From assembly GCA_020442465.1 (NCBI GenBank), contig JAGRJY010000056.1:1-40206 (forward strand): a stretch of 40,206 nucleotides of DNA. The letters are read 5' to 3'. Source of the DNA: Lysobacterales bacterium (GTDB taxonomy: Bacteria > Pseudomonadota > Gammaproteobacteria > Xanthomonadales > Xanthomonadaceae). Below are positions 1 through 6,969 of the stretch, piece by piece (position 1 is the stretch's first letter; each line of letters begins with the position of its first letter). Both the position numbers and the translations under genes were made by a program. The notes below the pieces were generated by a model that saw only the letters and a list, made by a program, of their open reading frames with translations, searched no databases and was not told where the DNA came from.

Positions 1-127
1 CCATTCTGATCCCTAAACCCTGATCTCGGGACTACACTCCGAGCATGCCGAGGGAGCCATCCCTCGGCCTCCATCCCTGGTCAGTTTTCAATGAGCAGAG
101 ATGGTCAATTTTGGATGAGCGCCAACA
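1..127. mobile_element. End of an IS21-family-like insertion sequence (partial)
   Basis: Two 19-bp near-identical direct repeats lie at 78-96 and 102-120 (16 of 19 bases match; both start TGGTCA and end ATGAGC). Read from the junction inward on the minus strand, the element starts TGTTGGCGCTCATCC. IS21-family ends typically begin TG and carry several internal copies of a terminal repeat, so this looks like one outer end of such an element, with the rest lying left of the window. The junction at 127/128 is exactly where homology of the neighbouring hyfC-like gene stops. A perfect 9-bp hairpin at 47-68 (loop GCCA) sits inside. No transposase coding sequence is visible in these 127 bases, so the family call rests only on the end structure. 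Confidence 0.55.
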
Positions 128-487
128 GTCCATGGCCGCAAGCGCCGAGAAAACGCGGACCAACGCGAACAGCCCGACCAGCGCAATGGTGTCCGCCGAA
201 CTGCCCAGTGCCGGCCGCATCGCAATCACGGGAATGATCGCTGCCGCCACCGCCATCGCACCGAACTGCACGTAGGGGGCTGCACGAAAAAGTGCAGATG
301 CCTCGTGCGCCATCAAGGCATCCTTGCGAAAGAGCTTTCGCATCACCCGGTACGGCTGCAGCAAGCCGGCACCGCGGCGATTCTGCAGCCACGCCCGACA
401 CTGGTCGACCCAGCCCATCAGCAACGGCGCCGCGGCGACGATCAGCAGCGGTTGCAGCCAAGCCAGTGGCGAGGACGCCGGACTCAC
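128..487 (-). pseudogene. hyfC: 5' fragment of a HyfC/HycD-like membrane subunit (complex I NuoH family), cut by an IS
   Basis: The first 120 codons match the N-terminus of hydrogenase-4 component C / NuoH-like subunits: a membrane helix, then RRGAGLLQPYRVMRKLFRKD (the family's RRGxG...YxDxxKLF region), two more hydrophobic stretches, and LFALVRVFSALAAMD. In E. coli HyfC the equivalent segment continues into TGSPF and about 200 further residues. Here the frame continues into insertion-sequence DNA for 31 unrelated codons and stops at 32. The start is GTG at 487, overlapping the hyfB stop by 4 nt (GTGA), so the two were translationally coupled. The product would lack most transmembrane helices and is very probably non-functional, unless the rest of the gene lies beyond the insertion. 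Confidence 0.85.
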
Positions 488-2490
488 AGCACGAAACCCA
501 GCAGGATCAACAGCGTCGCGAAGCTGTACAGCAGGTAGAGCGAGATGCGGCCCTGCTGCAACACACCCGTCCAGCGCGCCAAGGTCTCGACGCCGATTTG
601 TATCGGCACATAGAGTCCATGCCAGAACCGGTCGGACAGCTCCAATGCGTACTCCGGTGCGGGGTCGCCCGCCGCGGGCAATCGACGGCGAATCCGGAAG
701 AGCACGCCGAATACGTGACGTATCGGTTGACCGAAACCTTCCGCAGTGTCCTGCATGCGTGCGGTCTGGGCGGGAAATCCGCAGTCCCAGGGCGGCACGC
801 GGCGTACTCGACCGTGATAGAGCCGGCGCACCAGGAGGAAAATCAGCGCAATGCAGATCGCGATGCCGAACCCGAGGGCCAGCGGGCTGTAAGACATGCG
901 CTCCTCAGCGAGTGGAGTCAGCAACCACCAGCTCGCCGTCCCATCGCCGATCGATGTCTGCAAGAGCGCCTGATTCACTCGATCAAGCGCCTGCAGCACC
1001 AACGCAGGAAAAAGACCGAATGCCATGCAGAGCAATGCCAGCCAAGCAAGTCCGATCCGCTCGAGCACGCTGGCATCCTGAGCCGTCTTCAGGGCAGTCT
1101 CGCGCGGTCGGCCGAGGAAAATCACTCCGTAGAACTTGACCAACACATACGCCGCGAGTGCGATCGTCAACGAGAGGATGGCCATGCCGAGCGGCACGAG
1201 CATATTGGCCAGGGTATGCGGCAGAGTCGGTGTGAACAGGTAGGACTGCAGCAGCAGCCACTCCGAGACGAATCCGTTCAACGGTGGCAGGCCAGCCATC
1301 GCCAGGGTGCCGACCAAGGCCAACCCCGCCACCCATGGCATGCGTTGCAGCAGTCCGCCCAGGCGTCCGAGGTTGCGCTCACCCGTTGCATGGAGCACGG
1401 AGCCGGTCACCAGAAACAGTAGGCTCTTGAACTGGGCGTGGTTGAGACAGTGGTACAGCGATGCGGCCAACGCCACGGCCGACAGCAACGCCATGTCCAT
1501 GCCCCGAAACAACAACGCAAGGCCGATGCCGCTGAAGATGATGCCGACGTTCTCGATCGATGAGTACGCAAGCAGGCGCTTCATGTCCGTCTGCACGGCG
1601 GCGAAGACTGCACCGAAGAAGCCGGTGAACGCGCCCGAGGCCACCAGGACGGCGCCCCATGACCACTGCGTGTGGGGCAGCAGATCCAGGCTGACGCGAA
1701 TCATCCCGTACACCGCCGTCTTGAGCATGACCCCACTCATCAAGGCCGAAACCGGCGAAGGCGCTGCCGGATGCGCTTCGGGCAACCATACGTGCAGCGG
1801 CACGAGGCCTGCCTTGGCGCCGAAGCCGAGCAAGGCCAGAGCGAACGCCGCGTTGGCCCATGTGGGCTCGAGGTCTGCGGCACGCATGGCATCGAAGGTG
1901 AACTGCCAGGAGCCGCCTTGCAGCACGCCGAAACAGAGCAGGAGACTGATCGCGCCGACGTGAGCCAATAGCAGGTAGAGAAACCCCGCGCTCCGAATCT
2001 CGGGAACACGGTGCTGGGTCGTCACGAGAAAATACGACGACAGCGCCATGGTCTCCCACGCGACCATGAAGCCGAATGCGTCGTCGGCCAAGAGCACCAT
2101 GGCCATGCTGGCAAGAAACACGTGGTACTGCAGACACAACAGCCCGGGCGCGGTGCCCTCCCCGGATCGAAAATAGCCGGCTGCATAGATCGACACACCG
2201 CTCGCCACCATGCCGAGCAAGGCAAGGAAGGTCGACGACAGCGCGTCGAGGCGGACATGCATGGGCAGATCGGGCAGCCCAAGCGGCAACGTCGCCGTAG
2301 CGGGCATCGAGAACACCGCCCAGATTGCCGTCGCTGCAAGCACGACACCAAGACCGGCGCCGAGCGGAAACAGTGCCTTGGCCACCCAGCCAAGAGTGCG
2401 TGGTGCGGCGAGTCCGGCCATGCCGATGGACAGCCATCCCAGGACGACTGCCATCACCACCCCAAGGGGGCTAGCCGCGATTTCTGGCAC
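484..2490 (-). CDS. hyfB: HyfB-like proton-translocating membrane subunit (Mrp/NuoL-M family)
   Basis: About 668 residues, close to the 672 of E. coli HyfB. It is a polytopic membrane protein with the proton_antipo_M signature: numbering from the upstream TTG at 2508, the key helix acid is E152 (in MVAWETMALSSYF), with lysines K232 (GFGAKAGLVPLHVWLPEAH) and K263 (SGVMLKTAVYGMIRV). In group 4 hydrogenases and related complexes this subunit is an ion-pumping arm. I prefer the GTG start at 2490 because GGAAGG lies six bases upstream; TTG at 2508 has no such site. It is first in an operon with hyfC, which an IS has truncated, so the complex may not assemble. No hydrogenase large subunit is in the window, so a true hydrogenase or a hydrogenase-like complex cannot be told apart. 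Confidence 0.9.
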   Translation of the reverse strand: MPEIAASPLGVVMAVVLGWLSIGMAGLAAPRTLGWVAKALFPLGAGLGVVLAATAIWAVFSMPATATLPLGLPDLPMHVRLDALSSTFLALLGMVASGVSIYAAGYFRSGEGTAPGLLCLQYHVFLASMAMVLLADDAFGFMVAWETMALSSYFLVTTQHRVPEIRSAGFLYLLLAHVGAISLLLCFGVLQGGSWQFTFDAMRAADLEPTWANAAFALALLGFGAKAGLVPLHVWLPEAHPAAPSPVSALMSGVMLKTAVYGMIRVSLDLLPHTQWSWGAVLVASGAFTGFFGAVFAAVQTDMKRLLAYSSIENVGIIFSGIGLALLFRGMDMALLSAVALAASLYHCLNHAQFKSLLFLVTGSVLHATGERNLGRLGGLLQRMPWVAGLALVGTLAMAGLPPLNGFVSEWLLLQSYLFTPTLPHTLANMLVPLGMAILSLTIALAAYVLVKFYGVIFLGRPRETALKTAQDASVLERIGLAWLALLCMAFGLFPALVLQALDRVNQALLQTSIGDGTASWWLLTPLAEERMSYSPLALGFGIAICIALIFLLVRRLYHGRVRRVPPWDCGFPAQTARMQDTAEGFGQPIRHVFGVLFRIRRRLPAAGDPAPEYALELSDRFWHGLYVPIQIGVETLARWTGVLQQGRISLYLLYSFATLLILLGFVL

Positions 2491-2570
2491 GCAAATCCTT
2501 CCGTTCAACCAAGTCCACGGGACGCCGATCCGTCGGCGTCCCGTGGCCGCCCTGGGTGCGTTGACGCTGT

Positions 2571-2605
2571 CACATCATAGTGTCATCGTATGCACATCAT
2601 ATGAT
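2571..2605. promoter_or_regulatory. AT-rich operator-like region between hyfB and the RHH gene
   Basis: The direct repeat CACATCATA occurs at 2571-2579 and 2593-2601, starts 22 bp apart (two helical turns). The second copy overlaps a perfect 10-bp palindrome ATCATATGAT at 2596-2605. The segment lies between divergent hyfB and the ribbon-helix-helix gene at 2627, whose family commonly binds short repeats in its own promoter. TATGAT at 2600-2605 could serve as a -10 element for the plus strand, but no well-spaced -35 was found. The operator role is inference. Confidence 0.4.
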
Positions 2606-2626
2606 AATCAGGTGGGTGTTTGAACG

Positions 2627-2902
2627 ATGGCGCAGGAACAGCGGACGGCTCGACTCACTGTGCTCATCGACCCGGACAAGAAATCGGTCTTTGAAGCGCT
2701 CTGTGCACGCAATGACGTCACGCCGTCCCAGGTGGTCAGGCGCCTGATTCGCGATTTCATCGAGGAGCAGACTGGGGTGGCCTGGAAACCCGGCAAAACC
2801 CCCGAGGACTACCTAGAAGAGACCGGCGCATCCAAGGGCTCAACGAACCAGCTCGGAAAGTCCGGACCCTCGCAGGGGCTCCAGCGGGAGCGATCGAAAT
2901 AG
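2627..2902 (+). CDS. Ribbon-helix-helix (CopG/Arc-like) DNA-binding protein
   Basis: 91 residues. Residues 8-15 (ARLTVLID) fit the DNA-contacting beta strand. They are followed by a helix (DKKSVFEALCARND), a turn VTPSQ, and a second helix (VVRRLIRDFIEEQTG), the classic MetJ/Arc/CopG fold. The remaining 40 residues are polar, rich in Gly, Ser, Lys and Gln, and probably disordered. AGGTGG lies 12 bases before the ATG. It is likely a dimeric repressor acting on the repeats directly upstream; the target is unknown. The next small gene starts 10 bases after its stop, so the two are probably cotranscribed. Base composition here is more AT-rich than in the neighbouring housekeeping genes, which fits horizontal acquisition. 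An antitoxin role is possible but no toxin is recognised. Confidence 0.75.
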   Translation: MAQEQRTARLTVLIDPDKKSVFEALCARNDVTPSQVVRRLIRDFIEEQTGVAWKPGKTPEDYLEETGASKGSTNQLGKSGPSQGLQRERSK

Positions 2903-2912
2903 GAGGCGTCCC

Positions 2913-3113
2913 ATGGTGAGCCGTGAAGAGCTTGAAGAGCTCAAGCGTATGTGTCTGATGATTTTCCTGGAGTTGCAGGAAATTCGGCGACGACTGGAAA
3001 TCGAGCCTTTGGGTGTCAAGGATTCAGTGGCTTACGACCAGGCGATGTCCGCCTATCGCAAGCAGTTCGAAGAGAAGATGCGCATGCTGATGAAGCAGGA
3101 CTCGCCGCGTTAG
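2913..3113 (+). CDS. Small helical protein of unknown function
   Basis: 66 residues, mostly charged and helical: an N-terminal amphipathic stretch (EELEELKRMCLMIFLELQEIRRRLEIE) and a C-terminal one (AYDQAMSAYRKQFEEKMRMLMKQ), suggesting a short coiled coil or helical hairpin. A strong ribosome site, AGGAGG, lies a few bases before the ATG, and the gap from the RHH gene is only 10 bases, so translation as a second cistron is well supported. No membrane segment or catalytic motif is seen. It could be a partner or oligomerisation factor for the RHH protein; I do not recognise the family. Confidence 0.65.
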   Translation: MVSREELEELKRMCLMIFLELQEIRRRLEIEPLGVKDSVAYDQAMSAYRKQFEEKMRMLMKQDSPR

Positions 3114-3292
3114 CGAAGCCTCTGGCGCGTATCCACATGCTTGCCCCACGATTCGAAATCTGCAGCTCGCCAAATGTGGGGGCGGAGTCGTGGCGTGTCG
3201 TCCTTGCGTTCACCGGCCCCTGGAGGACTCCCTTGAGTCGATCCAAGTCGACTGCGTGCCCAGTCTCGCCTATCAGCTGACGACGCGCGCTG

Positions 3293-3667
3293 ATGCACGA
3301 CTGGGAAGACGATCTGAACGAGGCGTTTGTTGACGAAGTCGCTGCACTGCTCCGTGAACTGCAGGCCGCGCAGGAAGCCGCGGTAGTCCGCAACGCACTG
3401 CGCAAGTTTCAGATCACCTGTCGAGCGCTCGGTTTGAGGCCGCTCACAGAAGAAATCGATTGCGTCCTCCGGGAGGCCAACCATGGACCAGGGTTTGGAC
3501 CGCTGCTCACCCGCGAGGTCCATGCGTTGTCAGCAGCGCTGATCTGCAAGGCACGAGAGATCGCAGCGCGTGAAGGGCTGAGGTTCGAGGGAACTCCGGT
3601 CGTCCTTGACAGGCTTCGTCAGCAGAGCAAGCGAACACCGTGGTGGCGAGTGTGGCCGCAAGACTAG
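3293..3667 (+). CDS. Hypothetical all-helical protein
   Basis: 124 residues predicted as helices: DDLNEAFVDEVAALLRELQAAQEAAVVRNALRKF, then RALGLRPLTEEIDCVLREAN, then LTREVHALSAALICKAREIAAREGL. The segment KFQITCRALGLRPLTEEID has the spacing of a histidine phosphotransfer helix (compare HKIKGAARLVG in the kinase at 33724), but Gln stands where the phosphorylated His would be. That resemblance is weak and may be chance. No clear ribosome site precedes the ATG. A minus-strand open frame overlaps 3110-3523; I prefer the plus frame because its residue make-up looks protein-like and follows the direction of the two genes before it. Confidence 0.5.
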   Translation: MHDWEDDLNEAFVDEVAALLRELQAAQEAAVVRNALRKFQITCRALGLRPLTEEIDCVLREANHGPGFGPLLTREVHALSAALICKAREIAAREGLRFEGTPVVLDRLRQQSKRTPWWRVWPQD

Positions 3668-4005
3668 AGATGCTCCAATAGATCACGAGTCTTGGGGCTC
3701 CTACATTTCGATAAGTCCCGCCTTCATGGTCAGGCTCCGATGATCAGAACACCAGAATCTTTGAAAATTGAGTGCTCCGATACGCGGCAGTCTCAAACTC
3801 GGCCGACATCGAAGCCCCCATACTGGGGTGGCAGTTGGACTTGGAGCCACCTCCGGCCGAACAGTGCAAGGGTCCGCTTTCTTGGGAATATCGGCGCAAA
3901 CTGAAGGTCTGATAAGGGTCGAAAGCCGTCGCAACTCCGCGAGCATGAACAGCGCCAACGCCATGCGCGCCTGACTAAAGCTGGGTGTCAGGCGCTGCTG
4001 AAGCC
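3668..4005. other. Intergenic stretch between convergent genes
   Basis: 338 bases between the hypothetical gene and the 3' end of cphA. Open frames here are short, lack ribosome sites and show no recognisable protein sequence. It is visibly more AT-rich than the cyanophycin genes. No repeat, strong hairpin or RNA gene was recognised. Confidence 0.5.
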
Positions 4006-6714
4006 CTACCCGCGCCGCAGCCGCACCCCGCGCTTGTCCCGCACAAGATCCGGGTAGGCCTCGGACAGCGAATCCTTGCGCTCGTGACCGTCGTCCCGCG
4101 CCGGATCGTCTTCGTCCTTGGCCCACCGGGGCTTGAAGTAGATGATCTGCTTCCAGCAGCGCGTGCAGTCGGCGCCGAAGACCATCAGCAGGTCGTTGGC
4201 TTCTGCCATGTTCAGCAGCGCATCGAGCGCCTTGGGTTCTTCGGGGATGACGTCGATCTGCTCGGGCTTCACGCCGTGCTGGATCAGGTAGTCGCGCATC
4301 AGCTTGGGTACTTCGTCGGGTCCGCGTCCGCGGGTGTCGTCGTCGCGGTCGCAGATGAAGTGGTCGAAGTGCTTCGCAATGATGCGGGCGATCTCTTCGT
4401 AGTCTTCGTTGCGGCGGTCGCCGGGTGCGCCGATCTGCACGATCTTCCTGCCGCGCGGTTTCATGCGCTCGACCAGGTCGACCATGGCCTTGATGGCGGC
4501 CGGATTGTGGCCGTAGTCGAGAATGACGCGGAAGCCGTGCTCGTCGAACACGTTGTTGCGCCCGGGGGTCTGGAAAAACGAGGTGCCGAAGGTGCGCAGG
4601 CCGTTGCGGATGTCGTCGAGGGTGATGCCGAGCGCGTAGGCCATCGACGCCACGGTCATCGCGTTGGCGACGTTGTGCATCGCCTTGCCTTCCATCGTTG
4701 CGGGAATCAACTGCGGGCGGATCAGCGGGATCTGCTTGCCGGCATCCCACAGGGTGATCATCTCGCCGTGGTCGGCGTGCTCGAGCACGCAGGCACGTGC
4801 GCCGGCTTCGACGTGGGCGCGCACGAGCGGATGACTGGGATCGAGCGTGATGTAGCAAATGTGCTCGGCCGGGCTGAGGTCGGCCATCGCCAGCACCAGC
4901 GGGTCGTCGGCATTGAGCACCGCGGTGCCCTGGGCGTTGCGCACGATCAGGCTCTTCACCTCGGCGAGGTCTTCGAGCGTGTGGATGCCGCCGAGGCCCA
5001 TGTGGTCTTCGCTGACATTGAGCACCGCGCCGACGTCGCACCAGTCCCAGCCGAGGCCGGCGCGCAGCATGCCGCCGCGCGCGGTCTCGAGCACCGCCAT
5101 GTCGACGTCGGGATCGCGCAGCACCATGCCGGCGGCCTTCGGGCCGGTCATGTCGCCCTTCACCGTGAGGTGGCCGTTGATGTACACCGCGTCGGTGCTG
5201 GTCATGCCGACGTGGTGGCCGGCGAGGCGCAGCACGTGGGCGAGCATGCGCGAGGTGGTGGTCTTGCCGTTGGTGCCGGTGATCGCGGCAATCGGCACGC
5301 GTGAGCGCGTGCCCGGCGGGAACATCATGTCCATCACCTTGCCGGCGATGTCGCGCGGCTTGCCCTCGCTCGGCGCCACGTGCATGCGGAAGCCCGGGCC
5401 GGCATTCACCTCGCAGATGCCGGCGCCGTTCTCCTTGTAGCTGACCGTGATGTCGTCGCTGAGGAAGTCGACGCCGCCGATGTCGAGGCCGACGGCCTTG
5501 ATCGCGCGCTCGGCCATCTCGCGATTGTCCGGATGGATCACGTCGGTGACGTCGATCGCGGTGCCGCCGGTGGACAGGTTGGCCGTGCGCCGCAGCAGCA
5601 CGACCTCGCCGTCCTTGGGCACCGACTCGATGGTCATCTCGAGATCGGCGAGGCAGGACAGCGCCTGCGCATCGAGCTGGATCTGGGTCAGCTCCTTCTC
5701 GTGGCCAATGCCGCGGCGCGGGTCGCGGTTCACTGCATCGACCAGCTGCTTCACCGTGCTGCGGCCGTCGCCCACCACATGGCCGGGCATGCGCCGGGCC
5801 GCGGCTTCGAGCTTGCCGTTGATCACCAGCAGGCGATGGTCGAATCCGCGCACCATCTGCTCGACGATGATCGCGTCGCCGTGCTCCTTGGCGGCGTCGT
5901 AGCCGACTTCGAGCTGGTCGTCGTTCTGGATGTTCACGGTGACGCCGCGGCCGTGGTTGCCGTCGAGCGGCTTGGTCACCACCGGGTAGCCGATGCGGTT
6001 CGCGGCATCGAGCGCGCGGCGCAGTGAATACACCACACGCTGTTTCGGCACCGGCAGGCCGAGGTCGGAGAGGATCTCATAGGCGAGGCTCTTGTCCTTG
6101 GCGATCTCGGTCGCGATCATCGAGGTGTCGGAGGTGGTGGTCGCCTCGATGCGCTTCTGGTAGCGGCCGTGACCGAGCTGGATCAGGCTCTGGTTGTTGA
6201 GGCGGAACCAGGGAATGCCGCGATCTTCGGCGGCCTGGATCAGCGAGCGCGTCGACGGCCCCAGCGCGCGACGTTCGGCCAGGTGCAGGAAGTCGTCGTA
6301 GTCGGCGCAGAGTTCCTTCCAGCTGCGGCGCGACTTCTCGCCGAATTCGATGAAGTCGAGGATGTCGAAGGCGAGATCGCCGGCAGCCAGGCCGACCTCT
6401 TCGTTGTCGTGCCCGTACAGCACCCAGACCTGGTCGGTCTCTTTCGGCACCGGGCGGCAGTCACCGAACGCGCGCTTGCTGCCCGAGCGCACCAGCAGCT
6501 CCTTGGCCAGGCAGGCCATCGCCATGCCGGCGCTGCGTTCGCCCTTGAGCCAGGAGGCATCGGTGCCCCAACTGCCGAGCCGCTCCATCAGGTCCGGCAG
6601 TTCGCGCTGGATGCGCCCCTCGTCGGTGCGCCCGAACGCGACAGTCAACCGGATCACCGGTTCGTGATGGTGGCGGTTGGCGCCGACGAATACCGCGGTA
6701 TGGATGATTTCCAC
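4006..6714 (-). CDS. cphA: Cyanophycin synthetase
   Basis: 902 residues from the GTG at 6714, the usual size for CphA. The start is chosen because the next residues, EIIHTAVFVGANRHHHEPVIRL, match the conserved CphA N-terminus and GGGGG lies just upstream; an ATG 69 bases earlier adds a tail foreign to the family. Domains in order: N-terminal domain (1 to about 160), ATP-grasp domain with KPLDGNHGRGV near 248-258, which adds Asp to the backbone, and Mur-ligase-like domain with P-loop GTNGKTTT at 480-487, which adds Arg to the Asp side chain. Both ATP sites look intact, so it should be a full CphA1-type polymerase rather than a dipeptide-polymerising variant. It is last in a run with cphZ and cyanophycinase on the same strand, after a 255-base gap with palindromes that may give it separate expression. 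Confidence 0.95.
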   Translation of the reverse strand: MEIIHTAVFVGANRHHHEPVIRLTVAFGRTDEGRIQRELPDLMERLGSWGTDASWLKGERSAGMAMACLAKELLVRSGSKRAFGDCRPVPKETDQVWVLYGHDNEEVGLAAGDLAFDILDFIEFGEKSRRSWKELCADYDDFLHLAERRALGPSTRSLIQAAEDRGIPWFRLNNQSLIQLGHGRYQKRIEATTTSDTSMIATEIAKDKSLAYEILSDLGLPVPKQRVVYSLRRALDAANRIGYPVVTKPLDGNHGRGVTVNIQNDDQLEVGYDAAKEHGDAIIVEQMVRGFDHRLLVINGKLEAAARRMPGHVVGDGRSTVKQLVDAVNRDPRRGIGHEKELTQIQLDAQALSCLADLEMTIESVPKDGEVVLLRRTANLSTGGTAIDVTDVIHPDNREMAERAIKAVGLDIGGVDFLSDDITVSYKENGAGICEVNAGPGFRMHVAPSEGKPRDIAGKVMDMMFPPGTRSRVPIAAITGTNGKTTTSRMLAHVLRLAGHHVGMTSTDAVYINGHLTVKGDMTGPKAAGMVLRDPDVDMAVLETARGGMLRAGLGWDWCDVGAVLNVSEDHMGLGGIHTLEDLAEVKSLIVRNAQGTAVLNADDPLVLAMADLSPAEHICYITLDPSHPLVRAHVEAGARACVLEHADHGEMITLWDAGKQIPLIRPQLIPATMEGKAMHNVANAMTVASMAYALGITLDDIRNGLRTFGTSFFQTPGRNNVFDEHGFRVILDYGHNPAAIKAMVDLVERMKPRGRKIVQIGAPGDRRNEDYEEIARIIAKHFDHFICDRDDDTRGRGPDEVPKLMRDYLIQHGVKPEQIDVIPEEPKALDALLNMAEANDLLMVFGADCTRCWKQIIYFKPRWAKDEDDPARDDGHERKDSLSEAYPDLVRDKRGVRLRRG

Positions 6715-6774
6715 GACTACCCCCAGAAGTGATGCTTCCCAACTTCGTCGATTGGATCGGCTGCCAATTCGCTG

Positions 6775-6835
6775 TTCCGGCACAAGCCGGAATCCATGGT
6801 GAAACGGCAGAAGGGATCCCGGCCTGCGCCGGGAT
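6775..6835. repeat. Pair of REP-like palindromes upstream of cphA
   Basis: Two short perfect hairpins lie in the gap between the cyanophycinase gene and cphA: 6775-6792 (7-bp stem TTCCGGC/GCCGGAA, loop ACAA) and 6816-6835 (8-bp stem ATCCCGGC/GCCGGGAT, loop CTGC). The sequence between them has the look of dispersed extragenic repeats common in Xanthomonadales. A related, imperfect copy occurs near 10571-10595. They may stabilise or attenuate the cphZ-cphB transcript before cphA; this is inference. Confidence 0.65.
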
Positions 6836-6969
6836 GACGAGCGTGCCGGTGCGCGGATGGGATCACGTACCTGCTCCGATCAAGTTCATGGCCGAACTCC
6901 AAACTGGTACTTCACTCGCCATCTGTATCAACACTCATCCCGACTGCATCGGCCGCGACGGCTGCCGTG

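Noticed and set aside
292..1422. Long plus-strand frame opposite hyfB and hyfC
   Set aside because: Antisense shadow of a membrane protein gene; the minus strand shows clear homology.
3110..3523. 137-residue minus-strand frame opposite the small orphan
   Set aside because: Residue make-up is not protein-like and it opposes a more convincing plus-strand frame; both cannot easily be genes.
3701..4000. Minus-strand short frame starting MALALFMLAELRR downstream of cphA
   Set aside because: No ribosome site and no recognisable domain; it reads into low-complexity intergenic DNA.
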